Part shown: piece by piece, positions 40,386 to 49,026 of the stretch | Position numbering within the stretch: the stretch's first letter is position 1 | Layout of the letters: each line of letters opens with the position of its first letter | Assembly (NCBI RefSeq): GCF_003121845.1 | Contig: NZ_QEWQ01000001.1 | Location: forward strand, 248,001 to 312,000 | Source: Ignatzschineria ureiclastica | Lineage (GTDB): Bacteria; Pseudomonadota; Gammaproteobacteria; Cardiobacteriales; Wohlfahrtiimonadaceae | Length of the DNA stretch: 64,000 nucleotides | Reading direction: 5' to 3' | Translations under genes and position numbers: made by a program | The notes under the pieces: generated by a model | The model's database searches: none | Seen by the model: only the letters and a program-made list of their open reading frames with translations | What the model was told of the DNA's origin: nothing

Positions 40386-40594
40386 CATCAAGGCGAGGTT
40401 GATCACGCGATTGATCAGGGATACGCAATAATGACCGCTATTATCCCCATAATGGCCTGAATAATGACGGCCATAATATTACCCTAAAGGGATTTTCGGG
40501 ATAATCTCCTGCCTCATGGCTGCGCTTCCTGCTTTCTCTCGCTGATGATCGTGCTGTGCCGATCGAGTGCGCCGGATGCGTGGATAAGGCTCTG

Positions 40595-43500
40595 TTAGAG
40601 ATCATAGCGGAGCTTGAGATCAACCTTTGTATCTCGATAGTGATCTTTGCCGAGCGTATGAGAGAGCGCCCCGCCGATCCGCGCTTGACGATTGATTCTA
40701 AACTCTATGCCGGCTTTGAGTTGCCAGAGATTCTTCGTGCCACTTATGGAGAGATCCCGTTTCCCGGTGGCAGAATCGGCAAGGGTGACCTTCTCTGCTC
40801 TGCTGTTATGGTAGTAGTTGAGCGCAAGGTAAGGCGTTGCCCGCCCGGCGAATGTCTGCCCGTAGAGTGTCGCCCCGAGGCGCAGTTGTAGATTGCCCCG
40901 ATTGCTGCCGTAGGTGACGCCATCATGGGCTTGATGCGATTGGGCTTTCACGCCCATATAGGTGAGCTGCCCTTGGGGTAGGAGCGTGATCTTTTCGGTG
41001 AGCGCATAGGCTTTCCCCACTTCGATCGAGGCGAGTAGACCGCGCGCCTGATATTTCTCTGTGGGTTTCCCCCGGCTTTCTACCTTATTATGGGTCTGCA
41101 CATATTGCGCCCAGAGATCGAGATAGCCGGTGTCATCGAAGTGGTAAGTGCCATACGCCCCGAGCGCAAAGCCATCGACCTGATTCTCCGCCCGGCGACC
41201 GGTGAGCTTGCTATCGGAATGACCGGAGGCATGACCGTACGCCGCCATGAGACCAAAGCGCCAAGATGCCTGACTGATGAGATCCCGCCCAATGCGCAGC
41301 GTATAGCGCTTCATCTTACTCTCCACCTGATCGGAGAGATTCCCCCGGAACTGACCAAAGGAGCCATCCACCTGTGTCCAGAAGCCGCTACCATCACCGA
41401 GATATTCCCGATCCGCAAAGCTTAGGGTGAAGAGCTGATTCGCCGCGAGGATATTCGCCAGATACGCATTCGGCTCAATGGCATATCGCTTCATCGTCGA
41501 TTGCGCGGTGTCATCGGTATTGTCGCTATCGCCGCTGTTCCCTGTCTCGCCGGTCGGTTTGTCGCCGACGGAAGGTTTGTCTTCTCCGGTCGGTTTATCT
41601 TCGCCGGAGGGTTTATCGCCATCGGTAGGTTTATCGCCATCGGTCGGTTTATCTTCTCCGGTCGGTTTGTCACCATCGGAAGGTTTATCTTCGCCGGAAG
41701 GTTTATCGCCGCCGGTCGGTTTGTCTTCGCCGGTCGGTTTATCGCCGCCGGAAGGTTTGTCTTCGCCGGTCGGTTTGTCGCCTTCGGAAGGTTTATCTTC
41801 GGGATCGGTTTTCGGGACTTGCCATTGGCTGGTGAGATACCATTGCCGGCCATCGCCTAATGCGCCTTGACTTTCATCGCCCTGCTCTTCGACTAATTGA
41901 TAATCATATAAACCGCGTGATACGGGGTTCGCGAGGGTGAGATTGAGGCTATTATCCGCCGCTGTAACATGAGAGGCATCGACAATCAGCACTTTCCCTT
42001 CGGTATCTGCGGTCAGCGTGGGGCTCATCACCGGTGATACATAGACATTTCCCTCACCGGAAGCGGCTTGTAAAATCGTCAAAAGATCCGCCTTCGCCCC
42101 GCCGGCCGCTAGTGAGAAGTGCAGATTCGCCGTTTTCCCCGCTTCAATCACGAGCCGATCCACCGTAAGATGCCCGTAAGTGGGTTCTATTCCACTGCCG
42201 GCACTCGCCCCCTTGTCGCCCCAATGATGATTCTCATACGCATTTCCCACATAGAGATGCGCGCCATCGCCTAAGGTGAGCGTATTCGCAATATAGCCAT
42301 TGCCTTGAATAATAGTATGCTCCGCCGCCGTCACTGCGGTATTGAGCTGCATCACCGCCCGCTTTGCATCGCCATTAATCATGGGTGTAAAATCATCGCC
42401 GGCTTTCACCATCTTAAAATCATGATGACCGCTGAGCGTTAATGCCGCTTTGGGCTTGAGCGTGATTGTCGGTTCATCGCTCGCAAAATAGGCGATATCC
42501 TTCAATTGATCCCCTTTACGTTGACCGGCCATAAAATGGGCAGACGCGCCAGATTCAACGGTGAGCTTATCTAACCGCAATTGAGAGCGCTCCTGATCCT
42601 CCGCAAGCGTTTCCGGCGCACCGGCAGCAATCTCAAATCGGCCATTACCTAAGAGCGAGAGATCTTGAATATGCAGCTCCCCACCGGCAACATCCTCAAA
42701 AGTAAGATGATTTACCTTCGTCTGAAAATCCCCCAAATTCCCCCCTAAACCATCGAGATAACCGCCGGCTAAATGTAGATGATGAATCGTAGTGAGATCG
42801 AGGACATTGGTTTCTTCAAGTATCTCTTTGATCTGACCGGCGTTATTGATAGCATCGAGATTATCAAGTTTCATCACGGATCTTCGATCGGCTGAATGCT
42901 GTTCGGGATCGATATCATTCCCCAGAAGCAACGTATCCGCCACATTGAGATTTAAACGCGCGATCTGCGTATCCCCTTGTTGCTCTGTGGAGATTGCGGA
43001 TTTTTGAAATCCAAGTGTGGCATATTGATTGAGGGTGATATTGCGCGCAGTGACTGTGGTGGGAGTTGAAGAGTAAGAATCTCCTATTGAAAGGGTATCG
43101 GGTGCGTAGTAATTATATTCGCTTTTAACACTTGAAATCGTCATATCTTGTGCATGGAAATACACATTAGATCCTAATGCTAATTTACTGCCTTCCTTCA
43201 CTTGAATGTTTTGAGCATTTACCGTAGTTATCAGATTTTCGTCGGCATTAACAGATAAGTAGTCCCCATTTATGTAACCAGCGCCTGTAAGATTTATATC
43301 TCCTATATTATAGTGTGAGGAGACATCACTAGAGTGAATCATAACTTGCACACCATCTTTCGTTGTTAATGAAGCAATGTCAGCACTTTGAACATTTGTT
43401 AAGTATAAACTTGCATCATCAGCCCCCATAAATAGATTTCCCATTGTGAGTTGAGATACCCCATCAATAAGTATATCTGACGCTTCATATCTATCATGCT

Positions 43501-44137
43501 GAAAAGTAAAATCTTTCATTTGTAATGTATTTATATTCGAAAAAGATAAAGCACCAGCAGCTGTAATGTTTTTTAATTTCACTATATCAAGATTCCTAAT
43601 CTCCATCTGTAGATAAGGATTTTCTTCAAGACTACCAATATCACTATTGATAGTCACTCTGCCAGTTAATAATTCAGATGCCACCGAATCTCCGATTATA
43701 GATAAATTCATTAACCCATCAGGGTTATTACTAGGCATCTCTATAGAATCTATTTTAATAATTTGTGGGTTCTCTCTATTATTATTGGCCATAATAGAAA
43801 ACCCACTCCAAATCCCCTTATAGACAATATTTCCAATCTCCACATTCCCCGCAGGTAGATTTGCAGCACCTTCACCATCGGTCGAATAAGTAAATGATTT
43901 ACCATTAAGATCCATCTTCTCAATCTTGCCATTCACAAAGGCCGGCTGTGGGTTCGCTTTGACTTCATCCTCATCATCTGCCATTGCTATCGGCATGCCG
44001 GTGACGGTGAGGATGCCGGCGAGTGCGAGGGCGATTGTACTATGACGGCGGGCTTTGTGCCGGTTGGTACTGAGCTCGGAGGCAACGACCCAACGCTGTA
44101 AGATTTGATTCCAAATCACTTTAAATATTCTATTCAT
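40595..44137 (-). CDS. Classical autotransporter with hexapeptide-repeat linker (AT2)
   Basis: This 1180-residue paralogue of AT1 has an ESPR signal (MNRIFKVIWNQILQRWVVAS) with a hydrophobic core ending near AMA (about 52). The passenger runs from 55 to about 775. A linker follows of 14 units of DKP(S/T)xx (about 777-863), such as DKPSGEDKPTGG. The barrel (about 870-1180) ends LKLRYDL, a final Leu instead of Phe. Barrel and pre-barrel segments such as AAYGHASGHSDS, GAYGTYHFDD and VYVSPVMSPTLT are shared with AT1. The 3' two thirds is GC-rich while the first passenger part is AT-rich, suggesting a mosaic gene. Confidence 0.92.
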   Translation of the reverse strand: MNRIFKVIWNQILQRWVVASELSTNRHKARRHSTIALALAGILTVTGMPIAMADDEDEVKANPQPAFVNGKIEKMDLNGKSFTYSTDGEGAANLPAGNVEIGNIVYKGIWSGFSIMANNNRENPQIIKIDSIEMPSNNPDGLMNLSIIGDSVASELLTGRVTINSDIGSLEENPYLQMEIRNLDIVKLKNITAAGALSFSNINTLQMKDFTFQHDRYEASDILIDGVSQLTMGNLFMGADDASLYLTNVQSADIASLTTKDGVQVMIHSSDVSSHYNIGDINLTGAGYINGDYLSVNADENLITTVNAQNIQVKEGSKLALGSNVYFHAQDMTISSVKSEYNYYAPDTLSIGDSYSSTPTTVTARNITLNQYATLGFQKSAISTEQQGDTQIARLNLNVADTLLLGNDIDPEQHSADRRSVMKLDNLDAINNAGQIKEILEETNVLDLTTIHHLHLAGGYLDGLGGNLGDFQTKVNHLTFEDVAGGELHIQDLSLLGNGRFEIAAGAPETLAEDQERSQLRLDKLTVESGASAHFMAGQRKGDQLKDIAYFASDEPTITLKPKAALTLSGHHDFKMVKAGDDFTPMINGDAKRAVMQLNTAVTAAEHTIIQGNGYIANTLTLGDGAHLYVGNAYENHHWGDKGASAGSGIEPTYGHLTVDRLVIEAGKTANLHFSLAAGGAKADLLTILQAASGEGNVYVSPVMSPTLTADTEGKVLIVDASHVTAADNSLNLTLANPVSRGLYDYQLVEEQGDESQGALGDGRQWYLTSQWQVPKTDPEDKPSEGDKPTGEDKPSGGDKPTGEDKPTGGDKPSGEDKPSDGDKPTGEDKPTDGDKPTDGDKPSGEDKPTGEDKPSVGDKPTGETGNSGDSDNTDDTAQSTMKRYAIEPNAYLANILAANQLFTLSFADREYLGDGSGFWTQVDGSFGQFRGNLSDQVESKMKRYTLRIGRDLISQASWRFGLMAAYGHASGHSDSKLTGRRAENQVDGFALGAYGTYHFDDTGYLDLWAQYVQTHNKVESRGKPTEKYQARGLLASIEVGKAYALTEKITLLPQGQLTYMGVKAQSHQAHDGVTYGSNRGNLQLRLGATLYGQTFAGRATPYLALNYYHNSRAEKVTLADSATGKRDLSISGTKNLWQLKAGIEFRINRQARIGGALSHTLGKDHYRDTKVDLKLRYDL
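41548..41805 (-). repeat. 18-bp in-frame minisatellite in AT2
   Basis: About 14 units of 18 bp encode the acidic Pro/Lys linker between passenger and barrel. Units differ mainly by third-position and Ser/Thr or Gly/Glu/Asp changes. Because the unit is a multiple of three, gain or loss would change linker length without a frameshift. Confidence 0.92.
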
Positions 44138-44422
44138 CTTTGACCTCCCGATCTCTCATCGACTGTGATTTGCCTCCTTGCAATGACGTATTGAATCCTT
44201 CCAGTTGTCAATTTATTTAAATTTATTTCAATAAATATCTTCACATACAGCGTAACAGCTTCAAAATAGAATAAAAAGTGATCAGATTATTGTATTTAAT
44301 TATCAATTATTTATTACAGATATAATATAGTTATATAAATATTTTGATTAACAGATCCTAACGCTGGTAAGGTTTCCCTTATTAGATGTAAGCGCTGCAT
44401 CAACCGGCGACAAGTGGGATAT

Positions 44423-44553
44423 TATAGTAATATCGGTTCAAAATAAGCTTATTTAAATGCCGACGCATCGGCTGTAATAAGTAAGAAAGCCATTCTATCC
44501 GGTATCTTGCAAGTGTTGTTTAAAATCAGTTTTCTTAAACCAAATTTACTATA
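44423..44553 (-). repeat. Family A Correia-like MITE, short form, reverse
   Basis: A 131-bp reverse copy with intact ends (TATAGTAATATCGGTTCAAA ... AAACCAAATTTACTATA). It fills part of the AT2 upstream gap (44138-44640). The rest of the gap is AT-rich, with a TTGACA at 44211-44206 (minus strand) inside the motif shared with AT1 but no good -10. Confidence 0.88.
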
Positions 44554-44561
44554 TGGACCAT

Positions 44562-44586
44562 AAAAAAGGGCGCTCTCGCACCCTTT
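44562..44586 (-). terminator. Terminator of the amide hydrolase gene
   Basis: On the minus strand AGGGTGC-GAGA-GCGCCCT followed by TTTTTT, about 55 bp past the stop codon. The A run of the plus strand abuts the MITE. Confidence 0.82.
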
Positions 44587-44640
44587 CTCTCCATTCGCGT
44601 TATTCCCGAATGTCTTTTATTACTGTAGTGTCAAGCGCAC

Positions 44641-45837
44641 TTATGATTGCGGCGCACTCACAGCCGGTTCTTCAAAAACTGCCTCTTCTTCGGCGTCAAG
44701 CACTGTATTGAGCGCTTCCTCTTGCTTCATTGCAGCTTGCAGTTGCGCTTCGGTAATGCCGAGAAATTTAAAAGGTTGTGTGGTGACAAATTCGCCGGAG
44801 ACTTCTCCAGAGAAGATATTCGATTGATCTTTGCCTAGATCTAGTTTCTTCACATCGGCGCCGGGTTTAAAATCCACTTTATTAAGATCAACCCAGAAGA
44901 TAGAGGGTGAAATCGCGGATTCAAAGAAGTAGCGCCCGGCTTGATGATCGATCACAGTGCGCCAGCGAGTAGAAGAGATATTCGGTTCCTCTTCGGTATT
45001 AAGACCATAAGGGACTGAAACATTGCGAATCACGCTGAAAACGCCGGCAAAGGTATCCCGCTCATTGCCATCTTTCGGAATTGCATTAATATAGAATGCC
45101 GCACGCGCAAAACGATCTGCCGCGCGATTCGTACCGGGAAGCATGGTCGTGCCGCCGATCTCTTGCCAATATTCGTTAAGTGCTAATTGCTTATCGAAAG
45201 TGGGAGAATTGGTCATCACTTGGTAACTGCGATCATGGTGAATGACTTGCTTTCCATCAATATACTCAACAATAGCGCTATCTCCAAAGCGATCAGAGAG
45301 CGACAGATGCAGGGTAGCAAGGCGATTCTCACCGGGAACGTGTGCCGTCACCACGACAAAAGGTTCAGTTTCAAGAAATGCCACCGCTTCGGCGACAGTT
45401 GCGAAGTTATCAAGCATATATTGCGCCCAGAGTGAGAGCGCAAGCGTTGGCTTATCGCTATTCATCGGGTGCGGATAATCGGATTCCACCAGCCATAGGA
45501 GATTGGCATTGAGCCCTGCTTCATTCATGCCATCGGTTGTAGCGATATCGTAACCCGTTGCAACAACGCTACCATATTTCGCCGTCCACTCAATCGAACG
45601 ATCCCCCGCTTCCCCATTGCGCTCAATGCCTTGGGGTAAAATCCAAAGATTCGTCCCGACATCCCGCTTCCAATCCATCGAGCGCGCCGTAATATTACGC
45701 CCATTATCCCCATGAAATAAGACCCGAGTACAAGCCTCTGCCGTTACAGTGAGCGACAATAAAGCAGTCACCGTCAGCGCTAATTTCTTCAGCGGTGAAT
45801 GAGTAGATAGGGTATTCATTTTACGAGCCAGTTTCAT
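44641..45837 (-). CDS. Exported choloylglycine/penicillin V amidase family hydrolase
   Basis: This Ntn hydrolase of the conjugated bile acid/penicillin V amidase family cleaves linear C-N amide bonds. It has 398 residues from the ATG at 45837, chosen for AGGAG upstream. A signal peptide (about 1-35) ends AEA, so cleavage exposes Cys36 (CTRVLFHGDNG), the expected N-terminal nucleophile. RSMDW (Arg and Asp), the NEAGLNANLLWL segment and MTNSPTFDKQ fit the fold. Gram-negative members are usually periplasmic. Substrate could be bile salts, penicillin V or acyl-homoserine lactones; I cannot choose. The C-terminus has a Glu/Ala-rich tail. Confidence 0.88.
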   Translation of the reverse strand: MKLARKMNTLSTHSPLKKLALTVTALLSLTVTAEACTRVLFHGDNGRNITARSMDWKRDVGTNLWILPQGIERNGEAGDRSIEWTAKYGSVVATGYDIATTDGMNEAGLNANLLWLVESDYPHPMNSDKPTLALSLWAQYMLDNFATVAEAVAFLETEPFVVVTAHVPGENRLATLHLSLSDRFGDSAIVEYIDGKQVIHHDRSYQVMTNSPTFDKQLALNEYWQEIGGTTMLPGTNRAADRFARAAFYINAIPKDGNERDTFAGVFSVIRNVSVPYGLNTEEEPNISSTRWRTVIDHQAGRYFFESAISPSIFWVDLNKVDFKPGADVKKLDLGKDQSNIFSGEVSGEFVTTQPFKFLGITEAQLQAAMKQEEALNTVLDAEEEAVFEEPAVSAPQS

Positions 45838-45964
45838 TTTAAAACTCCTTATCTGATCGATAATCAATAAGGGTTAATAGTAACCATTAATAGTAAAGAT
45901 TAATAGCAAAAATTCCGAAGGGAGTTGAGAGGATTGGATAATAAGAATATTCATTCTAAATAAA

Positions 45965-46520
45965 AGCTCCCTCATTCCCGGCGATGCGAGATATCTTCTT
46001 ATTATTTTCAAATAAAATCTGATTCAAGGCGGGAGGGAATGCTTGCGAATCCAGATCAATCGAGCGCCCGCTTATGAGAAGCTCATAGCCTCTCAACTGT
46101 CTCAAAATAATCGCCCACCCATGAGCGATCTCCAGACTTCTCAAACAACTATTTCCCGGTATTGAAAGATGCCAAACCTGCCGGCGCACGATTGTGATAA
46201 GCGCACGATCATTCCCCCCGGCGATGCGAAATATCTTCTTATTATTTTCAAATAAAATCTGATTCAAGGCGGGAGGGAATGCTTGCGAATCCAGATCAAT
46301 CGAGCGCCCGCTTATGAGAAGCTCATAGCCTCTCAACTGTCTCAAAATAATCGCCCACCCATGAGCGATCTCCAGACTTATCCAATAACGATTTCCCGGC
46401 ATTGAAAGATGCCAAACCTGCCGGCGCACGATTGCAAAAAGAACGAGATCATTCCCCCCGGCGATGCGAGATATCTTCTTATTATTCTCAAATAAAATCT
46501 GATTCAATATCGGATAGAAA
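45965..46520 (-). repeat. Family B array with exact 240-bp period
   Basis: GCGATGCGA..ATATCTTC recurs at 45981, 46221 and 46461, exactly 240 bp apart; two full units and part of a third are present and nearly identical. Each unit has module 1, a spacer with CTCTCAACTGTCTCAAAATA, and module 2b (GGCGGGAGGGAATGC facing GAGCGCCCGC). A 183-codon open frame runs across because 240 is a multiple of three; it has no ribosome site. Confidence 0.92.
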
Positions 46521-46579
46521 ATAAAAGCATCCTGATAAAGCGTGAGCTAGAAAATAGATTATTCTACATCTGAAAAACG

Positions 46580-46616
46580 AAAAAAAACCCCGAGAATGTC
46601 GCGAGATTCTCAGGGC
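46580..46616 (-). terminator. Terminator of phoX
   Basis: On the minus strand a CCCTGAGAAT stem with a CTCGCGAC loop and ATTCTCGGGG, followed by eight T. It lies about 130 bp past the phoX stop. Confidence 0.88.
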
Positions 46617-46743
46617 TTAGCTATCGGTAGCTTCGTCAATTTTGTCACTACCGGTTACTCAAATTGTTTGCATCGATGTTGATGCGACCGATCTTTGAAC
46701 CGATGTTAGGAATCGATTCAGGGATCAGATTTATCTGTAGTGA

Positions 46744-48702
46744 TTAACTACCAATCACGCCGCCATCACGTTTTTGGATCACAACGGTTGCCGCACGAGG
46801 ACGACCTGCCGCAGGACCATCTGGCCATGATGAAATTCCAACAGGATTGTTATGATCAGACGTTCCACTATCAGGCTCACCAGGATGCTGAATGTTGATA
46901 AACATTGTTTTGTTATCTGGTGTGAAAGCAATACCGGTGACTTCACTTGCGGTTGGTGCAGTTAAGAAGCGCTTGAAGAAGCCATCTGCTGGGTCAACTG
47001 CAAGCATTTGATTATTTCCCATTCCTTGATACGCATTTTTATTGATCGTAGAAGAAGAAACATCTGTTTGCACCCAAAGGATACCGTTATGGTCAAACTC
47101 AAGACCATCGGGTGAACCAAAGGCATCGCCGCCATTTTGTGCTTGATGACTTGAAACAGTGGCACTATCAGAACCTGCAAGCGCAAGGATATCCCAATCA
47201 AAGGTTAATGCACCGACATCGCCATTTTTCTCATGCCAATGAATAATATGACCGAAAAGATTATTATCACGAGGATTCGCTGCATCCGTACCTGGATAAC
47301 CTGCTTTACCACGATTACTATTATTCGTTAAAGTACAGTAGATATTACCGGCATTGATCGGATCAGCGGCAATCCACTCAGGACGATCCATCTTCGTTGC
47401 GCCCACCACATCAGCCGCCGCACGCGCATTGATCACGATATCGCCTTGATCATTAAAACCATTGGCTGCTGTTAAACCATTTTGACCATGGACAAGCGGT
47501 AACCATACACCGGTACCATTGTCATCAAAACGTGCAACATAGAGCGTACCATCGGTTAATAATGCGCTATTCGCTTTGCCTTTGGCAGGATCATATTTGC
47601 CATTACTGACAAATTTGTAGATATATTCAAAGCGCTGATCATCGCCCATATAGACGGTTAAACGTTGATCAGGACCGACTACCGCTTTTGCGCCTTCATG
47701 CTTGAAGCGACCGAGTGCTGTGTGTTTAATCGGGGTTGAAGTAGGATCTTCAGGATCGATTTCGACCACCCAACCAAAGCGATTAGGCTCATTCGGAGTT
47801 TTATTCACATCAAAACGCTCATCAAATTCTACCCAGCGATAAGTATCATCCGCAGGTGAAATACCGTAACGTTTCTCAAGAGGATTGAGCTCAGCATCTG
47901 CTTTTACAAAGATATCTGCCCAGTTCTCTTCACAAGTGAGGTAAGTGCCCCAAGGGGTTTGACCATTCGCACAGTTTTGCATCGTTCCAAGGATTTTGCT
48001 GCCGCTTGGATCTGCTGCTGTTTGCATTAATTTATGGCCTTTTGCAGGACCAGAAACGGTCATCTCAGTTAATGGCGTTATGCGGCGCGCATATTTAGAA
48101 GGACGAACCACTTCCCACTCGCCATTGCCATTTTTAGCCACTTCAACCACTGAAACGCCCATGGCATTTTGTGATTTACGGACTTTATCGAGTGACCAGT
48201 TTTCAACGCCATCTTTGAACAGAAGACCGTTATCTACATATTCATGATTCATAGCAAGAAGACCATGACTTGAGGCTTTATCGCCCTCTTCTAATGGGAA
48301 ATAAGCGATCCCATCATGATGCATCCCTGCTTGTGCTGCTTGATCTTCAGTTGTGTTAGAACCATCTTTTTTGAACTCAGGACTATTACCTGGAATCCCG
48401 ATTGGGTCGCCCCATTTATAGAAAGCAACGGCTTTATAGCCTTCAGGAACAATAACGGTATCTAAAGTTGAGTAAGGAATCGCTTCAAAAGTCACACGAC
48501 CACCATTGACGGCTTTTGTGATCTTTTCTGCTTGTGCTTGCGCAAATACTTTCGCTGGAAAGAGCGAGAAAATACCTAAGCTAACGCCTAAACCACCCAT
48601 TTTAAAGAGCGATCTACGAGAAAGACGTGCATCCATTACTTCAGAAAAGGGTGCTGTCGATGTTTGATTGTTGACTTCTAACTCATCACGTTTCAGTGTC
48701 AT
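46744..48702 (-). CDS. phoX: PhoX-type alkaline phosphatase, Tat-exported
   Basis: PhoX is a calcium/iron-dependent phosphomonoesterase exported folded by the Tat system to release phosphate from organic esters. The 652-residue protein has a twin-arginine signal SRRSLFKMGG (RR at 29-30) with cleavage near VFAQA. Family segments follow: AMNHEYVDNGLL, GRFKHEGAK, CEENWADIF and DGLEFDHNGILWVQTD. A PHO box and -10 lie upstream (48762-48795), so PhoB control is likely. It is monocistronic with its own terminator, and GGAGAA precedes the ATG. Confidence 0.95.
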   Translation of the reverse strand: MTLKRDELEVNNQTSTAPFSEVMDARLSRRSLFKMGGLGVSLGIFSLFPAKVFAQAQAEKITKAVNGGRVTFEAIPYSTLDTVIVPEGYKAVAFYKWGDPIGIPGNSPEFKKDGSNTTEDQAAQAGMHHDGIAYFPLEEGDKASSHGLLAMNHEYVDNGLLFKDGVENWSLDKVRKSQNAMGVSVVEVAKNGNGEWEVVRPSKYARRITPLTEMTVSGPAKGHKLMQTAADPSGSKILGTMQNCANGQTPWGTYLTCEENWADIFVKADAELNPLEKRYGISPADDTYRWVEFDERFDVNKTPNEPNRFGWVVEIDPEDPTSTPIKHTALGRFKHEGAKAVVGPDQRLTVYMGDDQRFEYIYKFVSNGKYDPAKGKANSALLTDGTLYVARFDDNGTGVWLPLVHGQNGLTAANGFNDQGDIVINARAAADVVGATKMDRPEWIAADPINAGNIYCTLTNNSNRGKAGYPGTDAANPRDNNLFGHIIHWHEKNGDVGALTFDWDILALAGSDSATVSSHQAQNGGDAFGSPDGLEFDHNGILWVQTDVSSSTINKNAYQGMGNNQMLAVDPADGFFKRFLTAPTASEVTGIAFTPDNKTMFINIQHPGEPDSGTSDHNNPVGISSWPDGPAAGRPRAATVVIQKRDGGVIGS

Positions 48703-48761
48703 GCGAATTCTCCAAATAATTCAAATCTCAAATTTCCCACATCCATTGTAGGAATAAGGAT

Positions 48762-48795
48762 ATGCTAAAGAATGAATATGACACTTTCGTGACAA
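48762..48795 (-). promoter_or_regulatory. PHO box and -10 of phoX
   Basis: On the minus strand TTGTCAC-GAAA-GTGTCAT (48795-48778) matches the PHO box of two 7-mers (CTGTCAT) 11 bp apart. TAGCAT (48767-48762) follows after 10 bp, the spacing of PhoB-activated promoters. The phoX start is 60 bp downstream. Confidence 0.75.
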
Positions 48796-49026
48796 GGTGA
48801 TGATTTTATGGGTTTTCTATATTTTTCAGCCGCCGTTATATTCCATCGTCATTGTTAATATCGCGCTATATCTTCTAGCGATAGCATTTCAACATGCCAT
48901 ATCAATCTATGGCTCTTAATCTGTTACCCTTAATCTGTTGTCCTTAAAGATAGAGTAATACTATAAATTTATATTTTTTAGTGCTAATCTACACATATTA
49001 GATGTATAAAATAGGGGTATAAAATT

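Noticed and set aside
41478-41870. Plus-strand and alternate-frame open frames rich in Pro/Ser or Gly/Arg
   Set aside because: They are products of the 18-bp minisatellite in the minus-strand autotransporter gene.
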